Of a stretch of DNA of 64,000 nt, positions 8,175 through 16,394 are shown piece by piece; position 1 is the stretch's first letter, and each line of letters opens with the position of its first letter. A program made the translations under genes and the position numbers. The notes below the pieces were generated by a model. That model was not told where the DNA came from. It saw nothing but the letters and a program-made list of their open reading frames with translations, and did no database searches. The DNA is from Lepagella muris (GTDB taxonomy: Bacteria; Bacteroidota; Bacteroidia; Bacteroidales; Muribaculaceae), in contig NZ_SRYB01000001.1 in assembly GCF_004793975.1 (NCBI RefSeq), forward strand, positions 124,001-188,000, written 5' to 3'.

Positions 8175-8876
8175 TTATTCAGTCACAAGTTCCCAGTCCT
8201 TTGCGAAAATGTCACTGATGCTTGCGACCCAACTATCGGCTCGCCCGGTCTGACGGTTGTAGATAAGGCACTGTGATGTGTAGTCGATGTGCTTTGCAGA
8301 TTCCAAGATAAGCCGTTTTGCCTCATCCGGAACTGACTGCATACCGGGGATGATTTCTGCACGGATGTCAGTAGGCACTTGCTTGAAGACCATAAGACCC
8401 TTGCCGTTCCATCCCTCGCGCCTAAGAACGAAGCCTTTCTCCAGCAGTGTGATTGCGACACCGAAAGAGAACGTACCCATACTGCCTTGCCCTGTTTCCA
8501 TAAGCGTAGTCCGGGTGGCGAGCAGATTCATATAGTCTGCCATTACGACATCCTGCGCCAGCAAGAGAGCCTTTGTGTCGGTATTACATTCGTTGAATTT
8601 TTCGCTCCGAATGAAAGCATAGAGATTTCCATTCTTTTCTGCGAGTTCTGTGTATTCAAGGTGCATCCTTTCAACAGCCGTTTCCGCAAGATGATAGGTC
8701 TTCTCAAACTCTTCTTTCGGACACCAGCTTTCATAGCCGTTTGGATAGATGACCTTATAGCCCTCTTCAACTGTTTCAAGGCTTTTGGGGATTTCATCAC
8801 CGGGCAGATAAACTTTGCCACCCTTTCTGACCGCAGGAGTAGCCTGAACGGTCTTTGTACCGATGTACTTCTTCAT
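8175..8876 (-). CDS. tad2: Tad2-like anti-Thoeris protein (DUF2829) with N-terminal extension
   Basis: The last 100 residues carry the DUF2829/Tad2 pattern: SFGVAITLLEKGFVLRREGW, then GKGLMVFKQVPTDI, and the terminal SWVASISDIFAKDWELV. Tad2 proteins bind and sequester the cyclic ADP-ribose signal of Thoeris immunity, which blocks NAD-depleting abortive infection. Typical Tad2 proteins are about 90 residues; this one has 233. Residues about 60-125 resemble the crAss001_48-related helical region common in Bacteroidales phages (HLAETAVERMHLEYTELAEK). Residues 1-60 are a small beta-rich domain. A terminator follows the gene. Function is inferred from family; ligand binding by this fusion is untested. 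Confidence 0.75.
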   Translation of the reverse strand: MKKYIGTKTVQATPAVRKGGKVYLPGDEIPKSLETVEEGYKVIYPNGYESWCPKEEFEKTYHLAETAVERMHLEYTELAEKNGNLYAFIRSEKFNECNTDTKALLLAQDVVMADYMNLLATRTTLMETGQGSMGTFSFGVAITLLEKGFVLRREGWNGKGLMVFKQVPTDIRAEIIPGMQSVPDEAKRLILESAKHIDYTSQCLIYNRQTGRADSWVASISDIFAKDWELVTE

Positions 8877-8894
8877 TGTCTTGTTGGTTAAAAA

Positions 8895-9350
8895 TTAATC
8901 ATTACAGATGTTTTCAAAAAAATTTGGATTATCGTGCTTGTTTCCGATGACCTCGCAGCGATAGCCGGATATTCGTTTGTTCTTGGTGATGGTCTTATCG
9001 CCATTGGTATGATTCTCCGTCAGGCAAGGCGATATACATACGCCCTGTGTTCTGATTACGACCGGGCCTGTCTGTGTGCCGGAAGCATCCCAAGTATCGT
9101 CATAATTATCCACGATGGTAGTTTCCCAAGTCTGGCGCACTATATCACCCTCAAAGATTTCACGCTTGTTGCGGTCAAGGAGATTGGTATATTGACCCAC
9201 CGATTCAGGATAGACTTCAACTATGCCGATTTGGGATTTACTATCAATCGGCCATATAGCAGTCTTATTCTCCGCTGTCTGGACTAAATCGCCATACACC
9301 CAAGAATCATCCGCTATCGACCTGCCACGGAACTTGATTACTCTTGCCAT
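8895..9350 (-). CDS. YopX family protein (second copy)
   Basis: VIKFRGRSIADDSWVYGDLV, VGQYTNLLDRNKREIFEGDI and the terminal CEVIGNKHDNPNFFEN are YopX hallmarks. It is a divergent paralogue of the 6359-6799 gene. It lies between the clamp gene and the Tad2-like gene. Confidence 0.85.
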   Translation of the reverse strand: MARVIKFRGRSIADDSWVYGDLVQTAENKTAIWPIDSKSQIGIVEVYPESVGQYTNLLDRNKREIFEGDIVRQTWETTIVDNYDDTWDASGTQTGPVVIRTQGVCISPCLTENHTNGDKTITKNKRISGYRCEVIGNKHDNPNFFENICND

Positions 9351-9356
9351 AGTCCT

Positions 9357-10502
9357 TTATGCTACGTTGATGGTTACTGGCATACATAGTAGTGTAAGCT
9401 CTCCATATTCGTCATTTTCTTGCGGAATGAAGACTCCGGGTCTGTCATGGGATAGTATCTTGATTACTATCTTCTGGGTATTGAGGACGTTGATTATCCC
9501 CTTGAGGTAAGATGAATTGAATCCGATTTCTGCATCGTTGCCGACATATTCACAGGCAATGCACTCTTCGCCACCTACATTGTAGGATAAATCCTGCGCG
9601 ATAGCATCCATCCGGTCAGTAGATATTTTGAACCGAAGCAAGGAATTTTGATTGTCGGCAAAGATGGAAACGCGGTTGATGGCATCTGCGAAATCGTTGC
9701 GGTCAACGGTGATGATTATCGGCTGGTTTTGGGGAATCACGCGATTGTAGTTTGGATAGTTGCCGTTAAGGAGAGTGGAAAGGACTTTGAAATCAGCACC
9801 CTCAAAAACTACGATTTTATTTGTGACGGTCACGTTAATCTGAGCTTGCTTCCCTATAAAGGCGCGAATCAAGGACAGACTTTGACCGGGGAGGATGAAA
9901 CTTGTTTCCACGCCCGGAGCAGTCTGAGTGCTACGATATTTGGCAAGCACATGGGTATCGGTTGCTACGAATGTGATTGCATCCGGCTTTATATCCCATA
10001 ATATGCCTTTCATCTGGGGACGAATCTCATCATTTCCGACAGCGAATGACACCTTATCAAATGCCGATATGACCTGTGATGCCGGGAGTGAGAAAGACCC
10101 CACGATGGTATTTGGGTCAACTTTGTCATTCAAGGAATACTCGTTTGCGGAAAGTCCTGAAAGGTTATATTTACCTTTCGGATGACGGATTATCACTGTC
10201 TTGGACTCTTCATCAATGTTGAAACTGATGGGGCAATCCGGCATGGACTTGAGAAGTTCTGTGATTCGCTTTGCATCGATGCAGACTTTTCCGCTGCCTT
10301 CCGCAGCAGATACTTCTACGCGGGATATGACTGTGTTGTCAACATCTGATGCTGTGATTGAGAGTGTCTTGATGTCGCTTTCCGATTCCTCAAGCGAGAA
10401 CAGGAAACATCCCAAGATTGAGATGGTCGGTCGGTTGTTGATGGCTTTGCCTGATGCAACCAGACGGCTTAATAGAATCTTACTGTTAATTGAAAATTTC
10501 AT
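9357..10502 (-). CDS. dnaN: DNA polymerase III beta sliding clamp
   Basis: 381 residues with the three-domain DnaN layout: MKFSINSKILLSRLVASGKA at the N-terminus, ISILGCFLF in domain 1, and KGKYNLSGLSANEYS at the domain 1-2 junction. The C-terminus TLLCMPVTINVA resembles the MPMRL end of bacterial clamps. It would form a dimeric ring tethering polymerase and other factors to phage DNA. No phage polymerase is visible here, so it may serve the host replisome on phage DNA. Three methyltransferases in this window end in clamp-binding motifs. Confidence 0.95.
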   Translation of the reverse strand: MKFSINSKILLSRLVASGKAINNRPTISILGCFLFSLEESESDIKTLSITASDVDNTVISRVEVSAAEGSGKVCIDAKRITELLKSMPDCPISFNIDEESKTVIIRHPKGKYNLSGLSANEYSLNDKVDPNTIVGSFSLPASQVISAFDKVSFAVGNDEIRPQMKGILWDIKPDAITFVATDTHVLAKYRSTQTAPGVETSFILPGQSLSLIRAFIGKQAQINVTVTNKIVVFEGADFKVLSTLLNGNYPNYNRVIPQNQPIIITVDRNDFADAINRVSIFADNQNSLLRFKISTDRMDAIAQDLSYNVGGEECIACEYVGNDAEIGFNSSYLKGIINVLNTQKIVIKILSHDRPGVFIPQENDEYGELTLLCMPVTINVA

Positions 10503-10541
10503 ATTTGATAATGTTAAGTGTTGTCATAATTTAGTCTTTAT

Positions 10542-11054
10542 TCAGTCGTCGAAAGGGTCAACTGTTTCAAGCTCATCTTTTGGAATATGGTCTATGGTGA
10601 TACCAGCTCTTTTAAGTAGGTCTATTCCATCGTGCAGACGATATGGACGTGAATAGACTACCCTCACTATGCCAGCCTGAATAATCAGTTTGGCACATTC
10701 AAGGCAGGGCTCATCCGTGACATAGATGGTCGCGCCCTGAGAAGAGTTATTTGATTTCGCTAATTTTGTGATTGCGTTGGCTTCTGCGTGAAGGACATAA
10801 GGATAGGTCTTGAGTTTCCAACCATTTCGCTGAAAAAATAGTAACTTATTCTTATTTTCAGTTTCCATATCCGGATGAAATGGCTTTACAGCATATTCAC
10901 AGATATTTGAGAATCCACTTGGCGTACCGTTATATCCATCAGAGATGATTACCCCATCCTTGACAATAAGGCATCCGACTTGCAGCCTTATGGCATGACT
11001 GTTCTCTGCCCATATAAATGCCATACGGAGGTATCTTTTATCTTTCTTCGTCAT
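10542..11054 (-). CDS. Deoxycytidylate (dCMP) deaminase
   Basis: 170 residues with the zinc-dependent deaminase signature HAEANAI plus PCLECA, and an N-terminal helix RYLRMAFIWAENS followed by VGCLIVKDG. It converts dCMP to dUMP, feeding thymidylate synthesis. A ThyX-like protein and a MazG-like protein are encoded elsewhere in the window. Confidence 0.93.
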   Translation of the reverse strand: MTKKDKRYLRMAFIWAENSHAIRLQVGCLIVKDGVIISDGYNGTPSGFSNICEYAVKPFHPDMETENKNKLLFFQRNGWKLKTYPYVLHAEANAITKLAKSNNSSQGATIYVTDEPCLECAKLIIQAGIVRVVYSRPYRLHDGIDLLKRAGITIDHIPKDELETVDPFDD

Positions 11055-11066
11055 AATGATAGATTG

Positions 11067-11852
11067 TTAGAGTCCGAAAAGTTCCTTTGCCATCATAATG
11101 TCAGGGCGCGTTGATTTGATGAATCGTTTTCCACCGGCACATTTCAGGCAAGGTTGGGCGTTCCGAAGCTGATTGAACAGTGTCATAAATAAATCAGTAT
11201 TTACATTGCCGAATGACGGGCATAGGCAGGATTCAGAAAGATGCACATCGCCTTTATAATCCACCATAGGCTTGCAGAATGTTCCTTGAGGCTTCATCCC
11301 GTTCATCCGGTGCAACGATGACATTTGTTTGAAGAGAAGATGACCATTGACGCAAGACATAAAATAGGGATTCTTTGCCACTTCTGCCTGTGCCTCCTCA
11401 TCATTGCAAGCTCTTCCGAGGTCTTGCATATAGATTGTTTCGTTGCTGATTTTGACCTTATCTATGGATTCTATTTCTGCCTTATGCGCCATGATGAAAT
11501 CATAGTCCTTATACCATTTGGGGTGTGAATAGACTTGCATACCGACAAAGGATTTAAGCCGGGAGAGCTTTTCCACCATATCCTTTTGTTCTGGATACCA
11601 CATCCCATTAGACGTGACTGTAAAAGCGGCTTCTTTACCCAACAGTCTATCAAACATCTTGCAGAACTCAAAGAACTGCGGATGTTCCGTAGGCTCACCG
11701 CCTGAAATGATATAAAGGGGACATCTCAAGAATCGACCAAATTCAAGGGCTTTCCTGAATGTTGTTTCCGTCATAAGCGGCCCATCCGGGAGCGCGTTCT
11801 GCAAGCAGTGTCGGCATCCCTCTTGGCATCGGTTTGTTATCTGAATGAGCAT
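11067..11852 (-). CDS. Radical SAM protein with C-terminal SPASM-like cysteines
   Basis: 261 residues starting MLIQITNRCQEGCRHCL. CQEGCRHC is the radical SAM CxxxCxxC motif, and YIISGGEPTEHP is the GGEP loop. Near the C-terminus, further cysteines (SCLCPSFGN and PCLKCAGG) suggest an auxiliary cluster. The substrate is unknown. QueE (7-carboxy-7-deazaguanine synthase) is less likely because no other deazaguanine genes are seen. Confidence 0.8.
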   Translation of the reverse strand: MLIQITNRCQEGCRHCLQNALPDGPLMTETTFRKALEFGRFLRCPLYIISGGEPTEHPQFFEFCKMFDRLLGKEAAFTVTSNGMWYPEQKDMVEKLSRLKSFVGMQVYSHPKWYKDYDFIMAHKAEIESIDKVKISNETIYMQDLGRACNDEEAQAEVAKNPYFMSCVNGHLLFKQMSSLHRMNGMKPQGTFCKPMVDYKGDVHLSESCLCPSFGNVNTDLFMTLFNQLRNAQPCLKCAGGKRFIKSTRPDIMMAKELFGL

Positions 11853-11853
11853 A

Positions 11854-12960
11854 TTATTCTTTGTTTTCTTCGGTGTAGGACTCTATTTGGGATTCAGAAT
11901 ACAATCCTATCTTATCATCAACCCAATACATATTCTCGCTTTCTTTGCCTGCATAGCCTTGTATGGTTGCAGTATTGCCAAAGGTGACAATGGCTTTATC
12001 CACAATCTTGACTTTATCTCCGGCGTTGAACTTCGGTGTCGGTTCGGTAAATGGCTCAAGTTTAGATGCTTCCAAATGTGCATATCCATTTGCGAATCTT
12101 ACCTTATACATATCGTGATGTGCGTCAACAGGCACTTCTTCGATTGTACCTATCTTATGGAGTATTGCGAGGTTTGTGTCTTTGATGACCCTTACCCTCT
12201 GACCGACATGATACGTCAAAATAGGATTGTCATAAGGGTCAAGTTCATTTTCTCGCCAGATATGATGTGGCAATCCTTTCACTTTATAGCAATTCCATAC
12301 AATGCCATCTTGCGGAGGCAGTCTTTCTGATATTATTCCTGTTTCTCCACCATAAAAATGCAATATCACTTTCTGCCCTAAAGAGAATTTATACTTAGGC
12401 TCAACTTGAACAGATGTTTGTTCAAGTCTGTGTTCAAGTTCCGCATTGGGATTGTTGCAAGAATCAATCTGGTCTTCGGTCAGCATCCCGGTACATCCCT
12501 CAAACTCATACATTATGGGGTTGTCGGGATAGACTGCTGATATGGTACGTTCCTTGCCGAGCCAAACTATCTTTTTGCCTATATGATATTTTGGGGTAGG
12601 GGTTGATATAGACACACAGGATTGTTCTTTATCAAACAGGCACTTGTCGCCGAAAAGGATATTCATAATTCTTTGCATACCAAGATACTGAGAAGCCATC
12701 TCAATAGCACCATTCTCTACTTCTTGTTTTTCTCGTTCTTTGGCTTCCTTATACTGAGTTATTAAAAAACTCCTTTTAACCATCAGCATCTCCTCCGGCT
12801 CGGTGTCAGATGTGATATTATCCCCATAAATATCAAGTAAGCACCTGCGTATGCTCTGGGGATAGTCGTATTTGGATGGCATAAGGAAAATCAGTCTTAT
12901 TTCCTCTCTTGCCTCTTTTGGCAAACTTGCCCATGTGCGGTCTTGAATCTCTTTGGTCAT
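11854..12960 (-). CDS. Multi-SH3/KOW-like repeat protein
   Basis: 368 residues. The N-terminal third is helical (RTWASLPKEAREEIRLIF). The rest repeats a small beta-barrel unit at least four times, with cores HIGKKIVWLGKERTI, SLGQKVILHFYGGET, HVGQRVRVIKDTNLA and NAGDKVKIVDKAIVT. The gene at 50513-51301 is a shorter paralogue with two repeats. Such repeats often bind nucleic acid or proteins, but the function here is unknown. It overlaps the next upstream gene by one base. Confidence 0.7.
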   Translation of the reverse strand: MTKEIQDRTWASLPKEAREEIRLIFLMPSKYDYPQSIRRCLLDIYGDNITSDTEPEEMLMVKRSFLITQYKEAKEREKQEVENGAIEMASQYLGMQRIMNILFGDKCLFDKEQSCVSISTPTPKYHIGKKIVWLGKERTISAVYPDNPIMYEFEGCTGMLTEDQIDSCNNPNAELEHRLEQTSVQVEPKYKFSLGQKVILHFYGGETGIISERLPPQDGIVWNCYKVKGLPHHIWRENELDPYDNPILTYHVGQRVRVIKDTNLAILHKIGTIEEVPVDAHHDMYKVRFANGYAHLEASKLEPFTEPTPKFNAGDKVKIVDKAIVTFGNTATIQGYAGKESENMYWVDDKIGLYSESQIESYTEENKE

Positions 12961-13436
12961 CAGATAGCGTGTTTGAAGTCCTTTGGGATGCGGATTATCT
13001 CATGTTCATAGGGCTTTCCTGATTGCTTTTCCGGCACCTTATATTCCAATGTGAAATCAGGTATTATCTCGCGCAAGATTGCAAGCCGGGGATTATCCAT
13101 ACGCTTGTAGCAGTAATTATTCCGTAGAATAAAATGTGTATCATCTTGCGACATACGATGATGGCATCCGGTCAGTTGGTTGACCAAACTCTGAAACTTG
13201 AAGAATGAATAGTGAATCAAAGGTTTAACAATAATCTTGTCTTCATCATTTTCATCTCTTGTGTAGCAGTCTGGACAATAATGTCTTCCATCTATTTCTT
13301 GCCAATCGTTTTCACAGGCTTCTTCCTCCATATCATACTTATCGCTTGATACGGTGCAACCATCGCTATTTTCATATATTTCATGGCAGCGGTCGCATTT
13401 TACGCCATACATAATTTCTTCGTATATCATAGTCAA
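12960..13436 (-). CDS. Zinc-binding hypothetical protein, 158 aa
   Basis: CDRCHEIYE (residues about 14-22) and HYCPDCYT (about 53-60) form a likely zinc site. The C-terminal half is unrecognised. The stop and start overlaps with both neighbours show a tightly packed operon. Confidence 0.6.
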   Translation of the reverse strand: MTMIYEEIMYGVKCDRCHEIYENSDGCTVSSDKYDMEEEACENDWQEIDGRHYCPDCYTRDENDEDKIIVKPLIHYSFFKFQSLVNQLTGCHHRMSQDDTHFILRNNYCYKRMDNPRLAILREIIPDFTLEYKVPEKQSGKPYEHEIIRIPKDFKHAI

Positions 13437-13717
13437 AGAGTTATCTTGATTTCAAATATTTCTGAAAGGACATTCGCACCCTCATCAGTCATGCGATAGA
13501 CTATACCGCCATCAGAATCAGGTGTGGCAGTTGCCAGTTTTTCAGCCACAAGCCTTTGCCATTCTGGTACAGGCTTGCTTGCTGAATAGTAGTTCCGGTA
13601 TGCCTCAAAGACACCCTTGTTTTTCTGAACCTTGCCATTGGATGTATCAAGACCGATGGCGTGTTTCATCATCTTGATTTGTCGCGGAGTAAGAGTAAGT
13701 TCCATATCAGTCAACAT
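13433..13717 (-). CDS. Hypothetical phage protein, 94 aa
   Basis: Starts MLTDMELTLTPRQIKMMKHAIGL; a likely alternative start is MELT four codons in. The pattern TPRQIKMMKHAIGLD followed by YRNYY recurs in many phages from memory, with unknown role. The C-terminal VYRMTDEGANVLSEIF looks like a winged-helix end, so DNA binding is possible. Confidence 0.6.
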   Translation of the reverse strand: MLTDMELTLTPRQIKMMKHAIGLDTSNGKVQKNKGVFEAYRNYYSASKPVPEWQRLVAEKLATATPDSDGGIVYRMTDEGANVLSEIFEIKITL

Positions 13718-13838
13718 CTACATCAATTTCGTAATTTGCAGACCCAAGCTCATATTCCACGCAATCTTCAATCTTGTCGAAAATCTCATTTTCAGATAGA
13801 CCGATGTCATCCTTTATCGTGATTGTAATCTTTGCCAT
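13707..13838 (-). CDS. Small acidic hypothetical protein, 43 aa
   Basis: ATG at 13836-13838 opens 44 codons ending TGA at 13707. The peptide starts MAKITITIKDDIGLSENEI and is highly acidic at the C-terminus. Its end overlaps the start of the 13433-13717 gene, consistent with coupling. Function unknown. Confidence 0.5.
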   Translation of the reverse strand: MAKITITIKDDIGLSENEIFDKIEDCVEYELGSANYEIDVDVD

Positions 13839-13846
13839 AGCCGGAT

Positions 13847-14173
13847 TTATTTGGATATTTTCTTATGGTCGGTCAAGAACTCATGCAATTCATCCTGTGA
13901 TATAGAACCATCGTCATAGCGATACTGAACCCAAAGATGCTTTCCATCCACAATCGTCTTGTCGATGATTGTTGCATAATGATTCTGGGATGAATCAAAG
14001 GGATGGCTGGGCTCAACTGTAAAGAAATATCGGTCGCCAATCTTGATGTTGTCGAAGTATTCGCGCAGTTTGTTGTGATGGTGACGATAGCTCCACATAC
14101 CCCATACGATTGCGATGATGATAGACAGCATTATGCCAATTACGACTATTTTGCCGACGGTTTCATTTTCCAT
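13847..14173 (-). CDS. Single-pass membrane protein, 108 aa
   Basis: One transmembrane helix (about residues 7-28, GKIVVIGIMLSIIIAIVWGM) is followed by a histidine-rich stop-transfer stretch and a small beta-rich domain containing KHLWVQYRYDDGSI. Function unknown. It sits directly downstream of a strong hairpin. Confidence 0.6.
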   Translation of the reverse strand: MENETVGKIVVIGIMLSIIIAIVWGMWSYRHHHNKLREYFDNIKIGDRYFFTVEPSHPFDSSQNHYATIIDKTIVDGKHLWVQYRYDDGSISQDELHEFLTDHKKISK

Positions 14174-14190
14174 TGTAGTGATTGTTTAGG

Positions 14191-14223
14191 GAGCCGGGGA
14201 TTGATGATTACGCACCCCGGCTC
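14191..14223. terminator. Perfect hairpin between the CGQL peptide and a membrane protein gene
   Basis: GAGCCGGGG and CCCCGGCTC form a 9-bp GC-rich stem around a 15-nt loop. No T-run follows on either strand. It may be a weak terminator or an RNA-processing/stability element separating the RlmN-like module from the next gene. Confidence 0.6.
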
Positions 14224-14245
14224 AGGGTTAGAAGATAGATGATTG

Positions 14246-14365
14246 TCAGTCAGTGATGATAGCGAGCTGTCCGCAGGCTGCTCCGTTTTCGATTTCTGAC
14301 TTGGTTGCGATTGCTACCGCATAATCGTAACCCATAGCTTCAAGTTGTTTCTTGATTGCTTCCAT
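14246..14365 (-). CDS. 39-aa peptide matching the C-terminal end of RlmN/Cfr
   Basis: ATG at 14363-14365 opens 40 codons. The product is a helix (MEAIKKQLEAMGYDYAVAI) followed by the segment IENGAACGQLAI. AACGQL is the C-terminal motif of RlmN/Cfr methyltransferases, where the cysteine (Cys355 in E. coli RlmN) is methylated and forms the RNA adduct. The upstream gene encodes the RlmN-like radical SAM core but lacks this motif. Between its stop and this ATG are 19 nt, and the two are in different frames. The two ORFs together make a complete RlmN-like protein. Confidence 0.7.
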   Translation of the reverse strand: MEAIKKQLEAMGYDYAVAIATKSEIENGAACGQLAIITD

Positions 14366-14384
14366 GTGGCTGTTGTGTTAAGTG

Positions 14385-15167
14385 TTATACAATGTTCACG
14401 CCCTCAATAATGCCGTTACCGAGGTTGTTTTTCTCTGATATGCTATTGGGATTGATGGGCGATAGCTTGACAAAGAAATAATCCTTATCAAAGTATTTCG
14501 CCAACTTTTCAGCGTCGAAGTCGGATTTATCCACAAGCGTAAGGTTGATTGTGGTCTTGAGATTGCTTTCCGTGCGAATCTGACCTAATTCTTCTATCAT
14601 CATCTTCTTGGGATAAGGGATTAGCCAGTTCCGTTTTTCGTCATCAAAACTATGAAGACTTATCTGGAGCGTAATATTGTCTTTCACGAAAGAGAAATCA
14701 CTGCCGACAATGCCGATGGTCGAAACATAGTGATGGGTGTTCGGATATTTTTCCGTAATGCGCTTGATAGCCTCCTTTACGGCTTCAATGTTCAAGAAAG
14801 GCTCACCCATTCGGGTGTAGTTGATTTTGAACTCCTTTGCATCAGTCGGATTGAACCCTGCTTTTTCAATGGCAAATTCCACCTGACCGATAATCTCATC
14901 TGCCGTAAGATTACGATAACGCTTCATATTGCCGGTCGCGCAGAACTTACATCTGACTGGGCATCCGCTCATAGTCGATACGCCAATCATCCAGCGTTCC
15001 GCACGACTGCCGAGATTGTTGTTATCAAGAAAATTCTGTTTGCGTCCGATTGCATCCTTTGTGTAGAATGGCAGAAACGTGTCTGTCGTTTCCACAAGCA
15101 TCCCATCGGCAAGTTCAAGGCAATACACCGTGCCGTTCTTAAATGATTTCTGCTTCTTGATTTTCAT
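14385..15167 (-). CDS. RlmN/Cfr-like radical SAM methyltransferase core, lacking C-terminal cysteine segment
   Basis: 260 residues. CPVRCKFCATGNMKRYRNLT carries the CxxxCxxC cluster motif in the RlmN context, INYTRMGEPFLN matches the RlmN 'MGMGEP' region, and THHYVSTIGI matches the 'xxVSTxG' segment. RlmN/Cfr methylate A2503 of 23S rRNA (and some tRNAs for RlmN), using a cluster-proximal and a C-terminal cysteine. The protein stops after NGIIEGVNIV, before the helix and CGQL motif that normally follow. Those are supplied by the adjacent 14246-14365 ORF. The N-terminal RNA-binding domain of RlmN is also much shortened. Target unknown. Confidence 0.8.
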   Translation of the reverse strand: MKIKKQKSFKNGTVYCLELADGMLVETTDTFLPFYTKDAIGRKQNFLDNNNLGSRAERWMIGVSTMSGCPVRCKFCATGNMKRYRNLTADEIIGQVEFAIEKAGFNPTDAKEFKINYTRMGEPFLNIEAVKEAIKRITEKYPNTHHYVSTIGIVGSDFSFVKDNITLQISLHSFDDEKRNWLIPYPKKMMIEELGQIRTESNLKTTINLTLVDKSDFDAEKLAKYFDKDYFFVKLSPINPNSISEKNNLGNGIIEGVNIV

Positions 15168-15173
15168 ATTGGT

Positions 15174-15389
15174 TTATTTTTGATACTTCTTCTTATATGC
15201 GGCGTATGCTTTCCAATAGTCATCGCCACTTAGGTTTTTCAATGCTTCATATTCACGCTCACGTTCCTCTTCTGCTTTATGTCGTCTGCGAATCTGACGG
15301 GCAACGAGGATATAGTAAATGATGAAACAGGTAATGCAACAAATGAAAGCAATCCTGCTAATCAAAGTCAAGATTTCATTAACTGTCAT
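15174..15389 (-). CDS. Single-pass membrane protein with charged tail
   Basis: Start chosen at ATG 15389 (MTVNEILTLISRIAF) because it overlaps the upstream stop as ATGA. A transmembrane segment (about residues 6-30) is followed by a long charged helix (KAEEEREREYEALKN). The topology resembles holin- or spanin-like accessory proteins, but nothing specific supports either. Confidence 0.5.
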   Translation of the reverse strand: MTVNEILTLISRIAFICCITCFIIYYILVARQIRRRHKAEEEREREYEALKNLSGDDYWKAYAAYKKKYQK

Positions 15390-15892
15390 AATGGCAAATG
15401 TTTGTTTGTGATACTCCATACAAGGATTCCGTATAGGAGTAAAAGAAAAGAATCCGATTTCCAGATGTTATTTATTGCCGATACCATTTTACCATCATCA
15501 TTCGCAAAGTTGTAAGATGCCTGATATTCGGGATTGCCCTGAACTGACCTTGTGGTAAAGAATAATCGGTGCTTGATTCCACAGATGGCAATCTCTTTAG
15601 GTATCTTCCTCAAGATGTCATCAGCCGTGTATGCCGGCACGTCACGCCCATACACCCGGTTGTAATAGTCCTCACCGACAATAGCCACTCTACGAGGATT
15701 ATCCCAGAAATCTTTCCTATCCTCGATATTTGTCACACGCAAATTGAAAATATTGCAGTGCTGACTTACGGGATGATAGACCATACTTGCATCATCGCAA
15801 TTCATACCGAGCGACATCAGACTCCTCATCTGGTCGATGGTAAGTGCCACGTTCTGCGTAGCCGGTTCCATTTTCTCTTCGTTCAGTACCAT
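15386..15892 (-). CDS. Hypothetical phage protein (YTADDILRKLP-type family)
   Basis: Start chosen at ATG 15892, overlapping the upstream stop by 10 nt. Motifs ALTIDQMRSLMSLGMN and VPAYTADDILRKIPKEI are shared with the 50074-50502 gene (ALSIEQMLELQTIGL, YTLEDIMLKLP), so the two are paralogues. The family is common in Bacteroides phages in my recollection, with unknown function. Both copies sit next to membrane-protein genes. Confidence 0.6.
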   Translation of the reverse strand: MVLNEEKMEPATQNVALTIDQMRSLMSLGMNCDDASMVYHPVSQHCNIFNLRVTNIEDRKDFWDNPRRVAIVGEDYYNRVYGRDVPAYTADDILRKIPKEIAICGIKHRLFFTTRSVQGNPEYQASYNFANDDGKMVSAINNIWKSDSFLLLLYGILVWSITNKHLPL

Positions 15893-16206
15893 ACTTGTCT
15901 TTTGTTGTGGTATTTTATCTTGCAGCTCTTTGTGCAGAATATCTGCTGGTATGATTTTTTGACAAACCACCGCCCACACATAGGGCATCGTAATTGTTCG
16001 CCCATCTTAGCCTTGCCATTCTTCGCACGGATTTCCTCAATCAAAGGGTGCAAACCGGGCAGGATATGACGTTTGACAAATCGCGATGGTCTGTCGGTCA
16101 GGTTACGCGGGTCATCTTCATAATCAAGACTGTCATAGAGGTCATAATTATGGTCGTAGGCGTAATCATCCCAGTCTTCTTCTATGTCACAAATTGTCTG
16201 GTTCAT
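15883..16206 (-). CDS. Zinc-finger protein, first gene of the 16.2 kb operon
   Basis: 107 residues. The N-terminus is acidic and tyrosine-rich. The C-terminus holds CPMCGRWFVKKSYQQIFC plus TKSCKIKYH, a CxxC-x13-CxxxC zinc motif like MYM/FCS-type or DUF-type zinc ribbons. Function unknown. It is the first gene after the promoter at about 16240. Confidence 0.65.
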   Translation of the reverse strand: MNQTICDIEEDWDDYAYDHNYDLYDSLDYEDDPRNLTDRPSRFVKRHILPGLHPLIEEIRAKNGKAKMGEQLRCPMCGRWFVKKSYQQIFCTKSCKIKYHNKRQVWY

Positions 16207-16238
16207 CTTTTCTCATTAGGTCTATAACTAAACCGCTG

Positions 16239-16269
16239 CAAAGATACACTAATATTATTTATTGAGCAA
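16239..16269 (-). promoter_or_regulatory. Bacteroidetes-type promoter for the 16.2 kb leftward operon
   Basis: On the minus strand TTG (16269-16267) is followed after 20 nt by TATCTTTG (16246-16239), matching TTTG/TTG-N19-20-TAnnTTTG. It lies 33 nt upstream of the 15883-16206 start. Confidence 0.75.
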
Positions 16270-16343
16270 GTATTTACTATTGTTTTAATCAGTATTTAAC
16301 AATATTTCACTCTTTAGACTCGTTATAAGTACCTATGGAAGAG

Positions 16344-16351
16344 TATTTTTG
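16344..16351 (+). promoter_or_regulatory. -7 box for the Xre-fmt operon
   Basis: TATTTTTG matches TAnnTTTG; the -33 element near 16321-16324 is weak. Because this box lies inside an upstream extension of the Xre frame (ATG at 16335), it argues for the start at 16395. Confidence 0.55.
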
Positions 16352-16394
16352 CAAAAAAATTAAGAAACTACCCAAATCAGTATTTACTTTTACT

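Noticed and set aside
11067..11852. QueE and a 7-deazaguanine DNA-modification pathway
   Set aside because: No QueC, QueD, FolE or DpdA-type partner is seen, and extra C-terminal cysteines point to a SPASM-type enzyme.
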